A stretch of 64,000 nt of DNA, from assembly GCA_032718475.1 (NCBI GenBank), contig JAUCBJ010008861.1, forward strand, positions 1-64,000. Direction: 5' to 3'. The notes below the pieces were generated by a model. The model saw nothing but the letters and a program-made list of their open reading frames with translations. It did not search any database and was not told the DNA's origin. The position numbers were made by a program, and so were the translations under genes. Source of the DNA: Nemertoderma westbladi (lineage: Eukaryota > Xenacoelomorpha > Nemertodermatida > Nemertodermatidae). Shown in pieces: positions 1 to 10,650 of this stretch. The stretch's first letter is position 1, and each line of letters starts with the position of its first letter.

Positions 1-123
1 TTTCAGTATTTATATTTATGACAACTGGTACCGGTACTGTACCGGTTTCCACCTGCTATTGTACCATATCAACTGCTGAACTGATCAATTTGTGACCCTA
101 ATAGCCTAAACAGTTCTGCAGTA

Positions 124-1245
124 ATGGTTAATCAACAGCAGCTTTCCAAAGTCCTTGAAGCTCTAGAGGCCCTCAAACTGGGGCAGTCTGGAATTTCAAA
201 GGAACTATTATCTGTTCGTAATGAACTCAACGCAGCACTAGCGCAAGTTAAGGAGTCAAATTCAAAGGTGACTTCATTGAATCAAACAGTGACCCTACTC
301 GAGGAGGAAGTAGTAAAGTTAAAATGTGAAAATGACGATCTGCATCAATACCAGAGGCGTTGCAATATTTTGATTCACAATCTAACCGAGTCCAGTAATG
401 CTGCTGAGGAGCGAGACAAACTTCTTCGTATCTTGAACACTCTCAACATTTCAATTAATGAGGTCGATGTATTCCATCGTCTAGGCCCCAAACGCTTATC
501 GATACCGTCATCACAACCTTCCAGTTCCAATCCCTCAACATCTCGCCCTCGTGCCCTAGTTGTTCGTTTCATTGGGCATAGTCAGCGCATTAAAGCGCTG
601 AAAGGAAAGAAAGATCTCCAGAAACCTCTTGGGGTTACTGAACATCTAACGCCGAAGAGAGCTGCGATTCTCAAAGAAGTTAGGAGTTTATTGTTATCCC
701 ACCGTATTTATTCCTATTACACATTCAATGGCTCTATTCAGGTGAAAGTTGTCGTGAACGGAAGTCCATTAACGGTCAACAATGGGCAGGATCTCTTATA
801 TTTGAAGCAACGAATCGGTGGTAGTGATGAACCGGGTGGAAGCGAGGAAGTACAATCTACCGGTAAAAGTAAAAGTAAACCTAATAACAGGCGACTCCCC
901 AGTCATTCTTCCGACCCCACTACCGGTAGCAATATTATCGTTGGTGAGTTTGGCTCTGGCCAGAGGTCTTCTACTACTTCAATAGGTAAGGTATCAGGTC
1001 CAAGGAGCCGGGATCGCCCTGCTCGAGGCCAGTCACGTGCGGTATCTAGCGACATGAACCTCGAGGTTCATACAAGTTCTGCCCTTACTGATGATTCCTG
1101 GAAGGCGGTTTCTGGTACCGGTAGTGGTACTGGTACCGGTACCGGTATACAGGGTAACTCTACCTACGAGGCCGCCACTCCACTTGCAAACGTCACTAAC
1201 AACTCGTATTCAGCGTTGGCCGACGATTCAGACTCTGAAGTGTAA
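124..1245 (+). CDS. LINE ORF1: coiled-coil nucleic-acid-binding protein
   Basis: A 373-residue protein of the ORF1 type found in CR1/L2/Jockey-group LINEs. In that role it binds element RNA in a ribonucleoprotein particle. Residues about 20-75 form a heptad-rich coiled coil. A central domain starts with an RRM-like strand (CNILIHNL, about residue 81) and includes VVRFIGHSQRIKALKGKK and a KVVVNG strand near residue 210. The C-terminal 150 residues are low complexity (Ser, Gly, Thr), ending in a Gly-Thr run encoded by GGTACC/GGTACT repeats. No CCHC knuckle is visible. The ATG at 124 is the first in frame and precedes the coiled coil. The frame is intact. Function is inferred from domain order. 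Confidence 0.75.
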   Translation: MVNQQQLSKVLEALEALKLGQSGISKELLSVRNELNAALAQVKESNSKVTSLNQTVTLLEEEVVKLKCENDDLHQYQRRCNILIHNLTESSNAAEERDKLLRILNTLNISINEVDVFHRLGPKRLSIPSSQPSSSNPSTSRPRALVVRFIGHSQRIKALKGKKDLQKPLGVTEHLTPKRAAILKEVRSLLLSHRIYSYYTFNGSIQVKVVVNGSPLTVNNGQDLLYLKQRIGGSDEPGGSEEVQSTGKSKSKPNNRRLPSHSSDPTTGSNIIVGEFGSGQRSSTTSIGKVSGPRSRDRPARGQSRAVSSDMNLEVHTSSALTDDSWKAVSGTGSGTGTGTGIQGNSTYEAATPLANVTNNSYSALADDSDSEV

Positions 1246-2797
1246 TTTATATTTTTACCTCACTGCTGAGGTTTCGGCCTTCTGTCTTTAGGTGTTACAC
1301 ACTCACACCAGACGTGACCTAACTAGACCTCTCACGTCTTACAATTCTATAACCATACCAAGGTACGTTTAGATCTGCAGTTTTTTGTTCTGTCTGCTTG
1401 TTTATGTCATGATATTAACTATTTCACTGGTGATATAAAATTAATTCCTAACAGTTTGTTTATTCAGTTAAATTTACTTGTTATTTACGATTACATTTAC
1501 TTTGGAAGTATTTTAGTTTTTTTCTTTTTTTTTTTTTTGCTTAATTATATGTCTTCTTAATCTGTAATCATATATTTCAATTGGGAACCCATAGCCAGCC
1601 AACAGGCCCTAACCGGAACTGCTGTTTTCATATTAAAATTTAAAGTGTTTCATGTTGATTTATTGTGTATCTACATATCCCGGTATGCCTAGCTTATATA
1701 TACTAGTGGCATATTTATGATTTATTTCATTATATATATATATATATTTTTTTTATGCAACTTGACTATTGGATTATACTATGTATGTATGTATGTACCG
1801 GTATATATTACGTATACCGCTGGTTTATATAACTGGTCTCACGGGGTATATGCTGGTACAGGTAAATATACAGTATGTATATTTAAAATAATAATATAAT
1901 AAACATGTTGAATATTTGAATTGTGTTCCTTGGTTACCTTGGTTTAAGTTTATATAACTTGTCTAACGGAGTACATATCATCGCTTAAGTACTAGGGGGC
2001 GATATGTATGATGTAGACTGGTATGATTTACTAATGGAGTACATATACCGGTATTAATTTAATGAATGTCAATCATCTAATATACTTGGATAATGGAGTA
2101 CATAAGGAATACCGGTAGTTTATATAATCTTACTTCCCTTATACTTTTAAATGAATTGTGTGCTCCATTAGTGAATTAAACATTGATGAAGAGCTGGCTC
2201 AGTTATGCTTTAATACATCTGGTATGACGTGTGATGTGAACTACCTTGCATTCTGTGCGCCATCTACCATATATTACCGGTATATTATATGGTATATAAT
2301 ATAATGATATTGCATTGCCAATGTACAATTGCGCTCGCTGTAATATGGTATTGTACCATATTCCATTGGTATAATACCGGTGTGCGATATTATATTACTA
2401 GCGTAGTGTGTGTGCATTGCCAATGTATACTATCGTTAAATTGAATGCACACTAACTCAATTCGCGCAAACATATACTGGTAGGTTATGTATGTAAGTAT
2501 ATAATATAAATAATTTATGAGGTAATTTGCTTTGTTTTTTTACAACTTTCCAGTATATGGCCTACTTATTCACATCGCACCATTGCCAGGGATATTAAAT
2601 TATTATTATTATTTTTTTTTTATAATAATACTATTTTATATGTAATTTGATGTTTATTGGACTGTATGGAGTCGGTACCTACAGATCAACAAATTGAGCC
2701 CTATATTCGATCTGAATCCTAGCTTGTACTAACACAACGTACTTTTCTATTTTCGTTTTTTTTTCTCTTTTACTAACCTTTTAGCATTTTTTCATTC
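1246..2797 (+). other. Inter-ORF spacer of the LINE, no gene seen
   Basis: About 1.55 kb of AT-rich DNA between ORF1 and ORF2. It contains T-runs, a (TA)n patch near 1730-1750, GTAT repeats near 1783-1800, and many ACCGGTA words. No credible coding frame is seen. Just before ORF2 it ends in a pyrimidine-rich stretch resembling a splice acceptor. Confidence 0.6.
2771..2784 (+). promoter_or_regulatory. Possible branch point and 3' splice site before ORF2
   Basis: TACTAAC at 2771-2777 is a perfect branch-point consensus. It is followed by CTTTTAG, with AG at 2783-2784, inside a pyrimidine-rich tract 14 bases before the ORF2 ATG. The branch-to-AG spacing is short. This could be chance in AT-rich DNA; no matching donor is proven. 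Confidence 0.3.
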
Positions 2798-5700
2798 ATG
2801 CCTATCACCTATCCTTCCTCGTCCCCACCTCTGGATTGTGGATTTTGTTTTAGTTTGATTGGCCCAACCGACGACATATTTTCGTGCTGCCACTGCACCA
2901 CAATTTATCATATACAATGTGGTTCATATCTTTCACATAAGGAGTACCGCAAATCTAAATATGAACGCTGGTGCATTTTTTGTAATTACGACACTTTTCC
3001 CTTTATGACGGTGGACAATGATGATGATGATATTTTTGGTGATAACAGAAGTTCTGTTCTGGAACCTACCACTATGGAATCTCTTGATCGTTTTTTTGAT
3101 GAAGTGGACCCTGACCAGAATATTATGCGGCCTATTTTTTCTCACGGGTACTTTAATGAGGAAAAATATGACCAAGAATTCTTAGATAACTCGCACAATG
3201 CATTATCAATATTTCACTTGAATGCACAAAGTATTAATGCCAAGCATGATTTAATTCTAGACTTTTTCCATGCACTTGAATCGAAATTAGATATAATTTC
3301 TTTTTCTGAAACTTTTTTTACTAAGGATCAACAGATTGCTCGTTACAATTTACACGGCTATCAAAAACCTTTTTGTGACTTTCACAGTGCAAATATAGCT
3401 CGTGGTGGTGTAGCAATTTATGTCCGAGAGGAGCTCGAAGCTGTTGAGCGCCCAGATCTAAAAATGGGCTGCACTGAAAATACGTGGATCCAAATTACCC
3501 GCAGTAACCAATCAAAGCCTTTAATTATCGGGTGTCTTTATCGTTCGGAAGAAATTAATACTTATGATTTTATTGATGAACTTGATTCAAAGCTTTCATA
3601 TTTAGCAAATAATAATTATGAAGTTGTTCTTACAGGCGATTTCAACATTGATATGATGAAAAATGATAAGCCTCAAAGGACATATTTAAGTACTCTGCAC
3701 TCAAATGCTTTCCATCAGGTTATAACAGAACCTACTCGTATTGATGAGCGCTTTGGATCAAAATCATTAATAGACCATATTCTAACTAATACAAGTTCAT
3801 CTGTTTGTAGCTCTGGAGTTTTTGTTGCTAAAATAAGTGACCACTTACCAACATTCATAGTACTAAATAATTTTTCAGCTTATTTTAAACCTAGGGAATC
3901 TAAGATTGAATATGATTACTCCTTCTTCGATTCCAAATTGTTCCTAGATAATTTAAAGCGCGATGACGCCTGGAGCTACAATGTAATCAATTCTGATTCA
4001 GAAAAATTCGACAGATTTTATGAAGATTTTTCCAACATATGTAGTACCCATTTGCCGGTTAAAACAATATCTAGGAAAAATATTCCCCGTAAACCATGGC
4101 TTACTCCCGCGCTGTTACAATCTATACGCCGTAAAAATAAATTGTATGCACTATCTATCACTAAACCCACAGAGAAAAATCGCCAGACTTTTAAATTATA
4201 TAGGAACGCTCTAACAACATTACTCCGGCGTGCAGAGAAAAACTATTACTCAAATGAATTCACAAGGAATCAGACAAATATTAGGAAAACATGGAAAATT
4301 ATTAATTCTGCACTTAACAGAAATTCCCGTTCTGCTCTTCCGAAAAAATTGAATGTTACTAATATAAACAATGAAAAAATCACAATAGCTGATCAAAAAT
4401 TAATTGCGGAAGAATTTAACGATTTCTTTACGTCAATTGGTCCTAGTCTCGCATCAAAAATCTTTCCGTCTGGATGTTGCCCCACTCGGCACATCGCTCA
4501 TAAAAAAAGTAATTCCTTTGTTTTGATTGAGACTAGCCCAGTTGAGGTTGAATACCACATTTTAACTTTAAAAGAAAGCTCTGCTACTAATGATCAATTT
4601 CCCACTAAAATAGTTAAAATTGCAGCAAAAATATTGAGTTTACATCTTGCTAAATTATTGAACTGTAGTCTACGAATAGGAAGTTTCCCAATGCGTTTAA
4701 AAGAAGCCAAAGTTATCCCTGCGTACAAAGGTGCTGATCCATTCGATCCATCAAATTACCGTCCAATTTCTTTGCTCCCTATGTTTAGTAAAATATATGA
4801 GATTATTATTTATGACCAATTAATTTCATATATTAATAAAAATACAATTCTAACCCCGAATCAATTTGGTTTCAGAAAAAAATTTACAACTTCAGAGGCT
4901 ATTTTACAGATAACTGAAAAATTAAGATCTGTTCTAGATAACGGCGAATCAGCCTGCGTAATCTACATAGATCTTAAAAAGGCGTTTGATACCTTGGACC
5001 ACTCAATCCTAATTAAAAAAATGGAACGCTATGGTGTCAGGGGTCGTCAGTTACAATTGTTTTCAGATTATTTAACAGGCCGCACTCAGTGGGTTTCTGT
5101 GGGTTCTGCCAGCTCAACAAAAAAACTAATAACATGTGGTATACCACAGGGATCTATTTTGGGGCCGCTATTATTTTTATTATACATTAACGATCTTCCG
5201 AATAGTAATAAATTTTTGACAACCCTTTTTGCTGACGACACTACCTTAATGTATCACTCTCATAATCATAATATTTTAATTGACACTGTAAACTCAGAAT
5301 TTGTTAATATATCAAATTGGCTGGCCGATAACAAATTATCATTAAACATAAAAAAAACAGAGTATAGTTATTTTTCAAATTCAAAATTACCACACTCGGG
5401 ACTTCCAATAGTTAAAATTAAAGAAACTGCAATTACCAAGGCGGCAGGGGTCAAATATTTAGGTGTATTCATTGACGACAGGCTTACGTTTAAATTACAT
5501 GTGCAGTATGTTCTTAAAAAATTATCGAAATCCAGTGGTATATTTTACAAACTTCGTCATATTTTCCCCTTGCATATCCTTAGAACCATATTTTTTGCTT
5601 TAATATATCCATACGTTAATTATGGCTTAATTGTTTGGGGGGCTGCGTGTGACTCAATTTTAAAGCCTATAAGGACAAAAATAAATAAAATTTTACGAGT

Positions 5701-6052
5701 AATTACATTTAGTCACTACCGTACATCCTCACTACCCCTGTACCGCCAACTAAAGGTGTTACCTCTAGAGAAGTTATATAAATACCAAGTTTGTAAACTA
5801 ATGTATGATATAAACCATAATGTTCCTGGTTCTTTATCCCATTTGTTTACAAAATTTAGTGATATACATTCTCATAACACACGCTCAGCAGCATCAGGTT
5901 TATATAGGTTACCTAGAGTTCGACTCAATGTGGCTCATCAATCACTGGCTCTTCAAGGATCGTTAATGTGGAACAGTCTAAATTCTGAACTTCGTTCAAT
6001 CACAAGCAAATCTTTATTTTTAAATAAATTAAAATTGTTCTTATTAAACTGA
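2798..6052 (+). CDS. LINE ORF2: PHD-like finger, AP endonuclease, reverse transcriptase
   Basis: An intact 1084-residue polyprotein that nicks target DNA and reverse-transcribes element RNA. Residues 14-63 carry Cys/His pairs spaced like a PHD finger (CGFC, CCHC, YHIQC, WCIFC). The exonuclease-endonuclease-phosphatase domain spans about 135-360, with FHLNAQS (138), SETF, GCLYR, TGDFNID (near 277), IDHI and SDH (near 346). The reverse transcriptase has YRPISLLP, YIDLKKAFD (about 722), GIPQGSILGP and the catalytic FADD (about 811). The C-terminus has the conserved LINE thumb/connection region. These motifs match the L2/CR1 group. The PHD-like finger is on ORF2; in many CR1-group LINEs such a finger is on ORF1. 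All catalytic motifs are present. Confidence 0.9.
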   Translation: MPITYPSSSPPLDCGFCFSLIGPTDDIFSCCHCTTIYHIQCGSYLSHKEYRKSKYERWCIFCNYDTFPFMTVDNDDDDIFGDNRSSVLEPTTMESLDRFFDEVDPDQNIMRPIFSHGYFNEEKYDQEFLDNSHNALSIFHLNAQSINAKHDLILDFFHALESKLDIISFSETFFTKDQQIARYNLHGYQKPFCDFHSANIARGGVAIYVREELEAVERPDLKMGCTENTWIQITRSNQSKPLIIGCLYRSEEINTYDFIDELDSKLSYLANNNYEVVLTGDFNIDMMKNDKPQRTYLSTLHSNAFHQVITEPTRIDERFGSKSLIDHILTNTSSSVCSSGVFVAKISDHLPTFIVLNNFSAYFKPRESKIEYDYSFFDSKLFLDNLKRDDAWSYNVINSDSEKFDRFYEDFSNICSTHLPVKTISRKNIPRKPWLTPALLQSIRRKNKLYALSITKPTEKNRQTFKLYRNALTTLLRRAEKNYYSNEFTRNQTNIRKTWKIINSALNRNSRSALPKKLNVTNINNEKITIADQKLIAEEFNDFFTSIGPSLASKIFPSGCCPTRHIAHKKSNSFVLIETSPVEVEYHILTLKESSATNDQFPTKIVKIAAKILSLHLAKLLNCSLRIGSFPMRLKEAKVIPAYKGADPFDPSNYRPISLLPMFSKIYEIIIYDQLISYINKNTILTPNQFGFRKKFTTSEAILQITEKLRSVLDNGESACVIYIDLKKAFDTLDHSILIKKMERYGVRGRQLQLFSDYLTGRTQWVSVGSASSTKKLITCGIPQGSILGPLLFLLYINDLPNSNKFLTTLFADDTTLMYHSHNHNILIDTVNSEFVNISNWLADNKLSLNIKKTEYSYFSNSKLPHSGLPIVKIKETAITKAAGVKYLGVFIDDRLTFKLHVQYVLKKLSKSSGIFYKLRHIFPLHILRTIFFALIYPYVNYGLIVWGAACDSILKPIRTKINKILRVITFSHYRTSSLPLYRQLKVLPLEKLYKYQVCKLMYDINHNVPGSLSHLFTKFSDIHSHNTRSAASGLYRLPRVRLNVAHQSLALQGSLMWNSLNSELRSITSKSLFLNKLKLFLLN

Positions 6053-6100
6053 AATATTTATATATAGATATTTGTCCCTTACAACTCATAATTTGTTTGT

Positions 6101-6575
6101 CTCACCCTGGCTTGGAGTCACGCTTCATTTTTGTCTCACCCGGCGAGGGGTCACTCTCCATTTTTGTCTCACCCGGGCGCGGGGCCACGCTTCATCTTTT
6201 GTCTCACCCGGGCGCGGGGCCACGCTTAATTATTTGTCTCACCCGGGCGTGGGGCACGCTTCATTTTTGCCTCACCCGGCGAGGGGTCACTCTTCATTTT
6301 GTCTCACCCGGGCGCGGGGTCACGCTTCATTTTGTCACACCCGGCGAGGGGTTACTCTCCATTTTTATCTCACCCGGGCGCGGGGTCACGCTTCATTTTT
6401 TGTCTCACCCGGGCGCGGGGTCACGCTTAATTTTTGTCTCACCCGGGCGCGGGGTCACGCTTCATTTTGTCACACCCGGCGAGGGGACACTCTCCATTTT
6501 TGTCTCACCCGGGCGCGGGGTCACGCTTCCTTTTTGTCTCACCCGGGTGAGTCTCTTTGGCACTCTGCACGAAAA
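6101..6575 (+). repeat. GC-rich minisatellite, 32-35 bp unit, ~13.5 copies
   Basis: Units start GTCTCACCCGGGCGCGGGGT and end in a short T-run. Two unit types alternate irregularly: one has GCGCGGGGTCACGCTTCA, the other GCGAGGGGTCACTCTCCA. The second type sits at units 2, 6, 8 and 12. The array begins just after the LINE ORF2. Apparent reading frames across it are a product of the repeat and are not genes. Confidence 0.9.
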
Positions 6576-6937
6576 ATATGTATTTATGTCATTCTAATTT
6601 TAAATCTAATTATAATTTAAGTATAATCCACAATCCAAGTCCTTGCACCACTACCCCCCCCCCCCCCCCCCCCCCCTCATAAACATAAGAAGGTAAATAA
6701 TAAATCTAACGTCAATATTTATATCCAGTATTTCACCAGGTGGACAGCTAGTCACTAGCACTGCTATTTTGCTGTTCTCCTGAAACAAACAAACTTCATA
6801 CATTAATAACCATCTACAGTAGTTACCGACTCAATCCAGCCCCCTGATTATATTAATAATATTACTTAATTGCAACTAGAAATATTCTGGTTATGTAAGA
6901 TGTGTGGCTAGCTATGGGTTCTGGTATAGGCTATATA
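6576..6937. other. Unassigned DNA with a 23-base poly-C run
   Basis: Mostly AT-rich sequence between the minisatellite and the next LINE. The one clear feature is a run of 23 C at 6654-6676. Nothing else is recognised. Confidence 0.6.
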
Positions 6938-8460
6938 TTAGATTTTAAATGTTTGTTTGTTTGAATAAATAAATTTGAATTTGAATTTGTGTGCATTGTA
7001 CTTTACACAATGAACCCGGCGTAGCATTCTTGTGAATGTGCCATCCAGAGATTTGGTGTCCTCAGCAGTTAGAGCCCAGCATGGACTCCCGTAGAGGAGT
7101 ACTGGAACTACTGCTGCTCTAAATAATCGGACCTTAAGTTTCCGATTAATTCTCGGTGACTTCCAAATCCTGGAAAGCCTATTCAAGGCTGCCCATGCCT
7201 TTCCCTTACGTATTCGAAGGTCCTCACCTGACTTCCGGATCCATGATCCCAGGTAACAGAAGTCGTCCACATGCTCAAGCATACCATCCTTTGAGCTTAT
7301 GCTCATCCGATCAGAGACTTGCTGAGGACTTTCAAAGTTAACTGTCAGAATTTTGGTCTTTCTGGAGTTAATAAAAAGACCAACACTAGAAGCAGCATGT
7401 TCTAATGAGCTGAGGAGCCGTTGGGCTCCCTCTAATGATTCTGAGAGTACTCCTAAGTCATCAGCAAAGTCTAGATCAGTTAGGTACTTGGCAGGATTTC
7501 CTCGACTTCTGGAGCCAGTAGGTTGAGTTATCATCACCCCATCATCATTATAATGATCTAAGGACATGCGTAGAACATAGTCAACCACAATAATGAACAA
7601 GAATGGTGCAAGTGTGTCTCCTTGGAGGACGCCCCATAACACTTCAAATGGTTCTGTGTCACCGTCAACAGTAGACACAAATGTTGTCGAACCATCGTAT
7701 ACTGATCTGATTGCTGCAATAATTTCATCAGGAATCCCATATAATGAAAGTATGCTGAACATACGTGAGCGAGAGACTGAATCAAAGGCCTTGAAGAAGT
7801 CAACAAAGATAACAGCCAGATGCCTGTCTTTCTTTTTTGATAACTCTTCAATTATCCTTCTAAGTGCCAAAATGGGCTCCATGGTCCCACGACCTTTACG
7901 GAACCCATTCTGATTTCCACGGAGCAGTCTCTCAATGGGATCCCTGATGCGATTTAATAGAATCCTATTGTATAGCTTTGCAGCAATCGAGATCAATGAG
8001 ATTCCCCGAAAAGAACCATAGAGTGTTAGGTTGCCCTTCTTGGGAACTGGCACCAACTTATTTGTTTTCATTTCTTGTGGGACTCTTGTTGTTCGGTACA
8101 TGTCTACTATGATGGGATAGATGAGCTTTAAACACTCAGGTATTTTAAAGACCTCAGGGGGAACACCATCTACTCCACTGGCACGATTGGTCTTAATGCT
8201 CTTTGCAGCAGCCTTCACTTCTGCAAAGGAGATATCGCCAATGGGAATATCTGGAAGTACAGACTCAGACACTTTTACTTCTATAAAGTTATCAGGCAAT
8301 ACCCTGTCATTATTGAGGAGCTTTTCAAAGTGGGCTTTCCAACCATTGAGGCGATCGGCTGGTGATTCAGCCTTAACCTTGGTGGTTGGTTGGCTTTTCC
8401 GCCCAGTAAGCAGATTGATTGATTTCCATGAGTTTCACCAGTATCACGATGAATATTTCT
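6938..8460 (-). pseudogene. RTE-like LINE fragment: reverse transcriptase
   Basis: The open part (8299-6938, 453 residues) is a reverse transcriptase with KLVPVPKKGN, NGFRKGRGTM, the catalytic VDFFKAFD (166-173), GVLQGDTLAPFLF, FADD (278-281) and the RTE-type CYLGSWIRKSGE. Coding similarity continues upstream to about 8450 in a shifted frame (LTGRKSQPTTK, WKAHFEKLL), so the copy is 5'-truncated and frameshifted. Coding stops soon after FTRMLRRV and runs into CAAATTC repeats near 6960-6985 and a CAAA-rich end, which looks like a tail. The usual C-terminal region is missing. It abuts the gag remnant of element B. Confidence 0.85.
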
Positions 8461-8461
8461 G

Positions 8462-10264
8462 ATGTGGCTGATGATAGATACGTCCACGCACTAGTTGACA
8501 GATCAGTGGAATTATCGGTAGTGAATCCTTGACAGGTCACCTCCCTCGTGCTCACTTGCCCGTCTTCATCCGACGAACCTGGTTGATATCCATCGTCTAG
8601 GATGCCGGCGTACGTATTCTTCCTTATTGTCACAGGATCTCTACTTACCTTCCTTTGGGGATTCCTTTGTAAATAACGGTCTGTTGGAGTATGGAAATCT
8701 GCATGTAGCAGCTTGTGATTTAATCTACCGCACTCCACACATCCGTCTTTACTATTCGGGCACTGGCATCCACACATCCGTCTTTACTATTCGGGCACTG
8801 GTGTCGTACGTGACCTGGAGCAATTCATGCCCAACAGGTGTCTAATGTCCGCACTTGAACCCTTCGCTGTTCTGAACTTAGCTCCTTGAAGCGTCTACAA
8901 CTGTCCAATTTATGATCGTCTGATCTTATTTCCTTTAGTAGGCAAATTGATAACCTACAAATCCGTCTGGCAACTCCTGTTGCTTCGTCCTGGGACTATC
9001 TGACCTCTCACCTGACCATACTCTGAAGGCAGGGTCTGGTCTGAAGGCAGGGGTATTCGGATTGTATTTGTCGATCGAGTTAAACGTCACAGTTGGTTTG
9101 TCTTTGTCGAAACTCACCATTGACCTTCCAATGGCAGGCCTCTCCCTCATGTTCTTTTCTGAGAAGTTCGACTTCAACTCTGCTACAGCGTCTGTGGCTA
9201 TCATGTCGTGGATATGTCTGAGCATCAACACCTTGTCCTGACCCTCCAGTTTATTCTCTAATTTTCTCCACTTTTGTCGATAACTTATGTTTAGGCGTCT
9301 TATTATACTCTTCAATACCTCTGAGTGATCATCATGATGGGGTAGATTCACCATCTTTAAAATATCTAGGGCGTTCGAAATGGCGTTGGATAAGTTCAAC
9401 AGCTCCAATGGGATCGTAATTTTTCCGCCCTTGCCCAAATCCTCTACTATCAACTATTCTTGCTGCGCTATCTTCCTCCAATCGCGCCTTCTCTTTGTAT
9501 AACAGTCGCCTTTCTCTCTCAAGCTCGAGTTCGCATTCTTTACATTTGCATTTGAGTTGAAATTCATGCTCCTTGTGCTCTCGTTCTTTCGCTTCACATT
9601 CGAGTTGAAGTTCGCATTCTTTCCGTTTGCATTCATCTTGAAGTTTGCGTTCCTTACATTCGTGTTCGACTTGAAGTTCGTGTTCCTTACGTTCGCATTC
9701 GACTTGAAGTTCGCGTTCTTTCGGTTCATGTTCTAGTTGCTCGCACTTACTTTTGTCCTCCAACTCTTGCAGATTCGCCTCCACTCTGCAGCGGCGCTCC
9801 TTTTCTCGTTCGTCTTCCTTCCTTGCTTCCGCCGTGCGTAAAATCTCCTTTTGTTGTTCATCCAACCGCCGTCTTCTTTCTTCTGCGGAGTTGTGAGAAA
9901 GAAGGGATCTAGTGCATATGACATTTCCTCGCACATGAGTAACCAATGAGTCTTCAATGTTTCTGGATGCATCGTCGGGTGGAGTAAGTGGCCTCCACTG
10001 GATATTCTCCATTGTCAGCAGTACCTCAGCTGGCACTACTACTCCACTCTGCATCAGCGAATTGGTGACTTCTCTCTGGTATCGGCACTCCTCTTTGTCT
10101 TGAGTCTCTTCTAATTCTACTAGATCTCTTAATTCCGCATCACTTACTTGATTCATCTGTGCTTGTGAACCCCATAATAGCCAGTTTTCTGTCCTAACCC
10201 GTCGGAAACACTCTGATAGTGTACTGTGCTCCAATAAGGTTGGTAGGGCCTTATCGTATATCCG
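8462..10264 (-). pseudogene. Element B gag, distal part (BEL/Pao-type)
   Basis: Reading 10264 to 8462. A variable N-terminal region is followed by about 120 residues of charged coiled coil (repeats of the type ECERKEHELQ). After a frameshift near 9450 comes a region with RRLNISYRQKWRKLE, typical of BEL/Pao gag before the zinc knuckles. The knuckle region follows at about 8940-8690, ending in CGRLNHKLLH, the usual last knuckle of this family. It is damaged by a TGA and by a 35-bp tandem duplication (8735-8769 / 8770-8801), which shifts the frame. The ORF that opens at 10339 takes its first ~24 residues from element A's LTR, so that start is an artefact of insertion. Confidence 0.7.
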
Positions 10265-10268
10265 CGTC
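10265..10268. other. Possible target-site duplication CGTC, left side of element A
   Basis: CGTC here matches CGTC at 20382-20385, directly outside the two LTRs of element A. Four bases is short and the exact LTR ends are not certain, so this is weak evidence alone. Confidence 0.4.
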
Positions 10269-10635
10269 ACTGTGATGGGATCAGAGATCCCGACCGGGTT
10301 GTTAAAGTATGCATCACCGTTCTGCTGGGGATCGTGCAACTAGCTTTGGCCGAGGCCGTTTGGGAAAAACAGTGAAAGTTTCTGTTGTCTTTCGATATTA
10401 ATTAATATGGACGATAATAGCATGCCAGTAAATGAGCAGAAAATACAGATTAATTGTTACTGGTATGGCGGTGGCGGTGATTAACTATGACCAGTCTGCA
10501 CTGACTGAACTGAATAACACAACTGACCGGTAAACCAGTAATGTAAGATAATATATGATTAACACATTGAATATTGGTTCACCTCCTACTCTACTTTGGC
10601 CCTCTACCCAATGGATGCTTTCCTGTTCCCTATCA
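10269..10635 (-). repeat. 3' LTR of element A
   Basis: About 367 bp, matching 20022-20381 and, in inverse orientation, 28460-28776. Sense orientation starts TGATAGGGAAC and ends CCCATCACAGT. An inner inverted pair TGTGATAGGG / CCCATCACA is present at the ends, which leaves a 2-base doubt about the exact termini. Confidence 0.75.
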
Positions 10636-10638
10636 CAT

Positions 10639-10650
10639 GCTTCCCTCCCC
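10639..10650 (-). other. Polypurine tract of element A
   Basis: The sense strand reads GGGGAGGGAAGCA directly before the 3' LTR. This is the expected second-strand primer site of an LTR element and it fixes which LTR is 3'. Confidence 0.7.

Larger units (their letters stand above)
1..6065 (+). mobile_element. Non-LTR retrotransposon (L2/CR1-like LINE), two intact ORFs
   Basis: Two long plus-strand ORFs in the order expected for a LINE: a coiled-coil ORF1 and an endonuclease/reverse transcriptase ORF2. Both are free of internal stops, so the copy looks young. The 5' end may lie before the window and the 3' end is placed shortly after the ORF2 stop. The 1.55 kb between the ORFs is much longer than usual, so ORF1 and ORF2 belonging to one element is inferred from order and orientation and is not proven. 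No target duplication was identified. Confidence 0.8.

Noticed and set aside
1717-1899. 60-residue ORF in the LINE spacer
   Set aside because: Tyr/Ile-rich translation of TA-type microsatellite.
6072-6620. Two overlapping plus-strand ORFs of ~170-180 residues
   Set aside because: Open only because the GC-rich minisatellite lacks stops in those frames.
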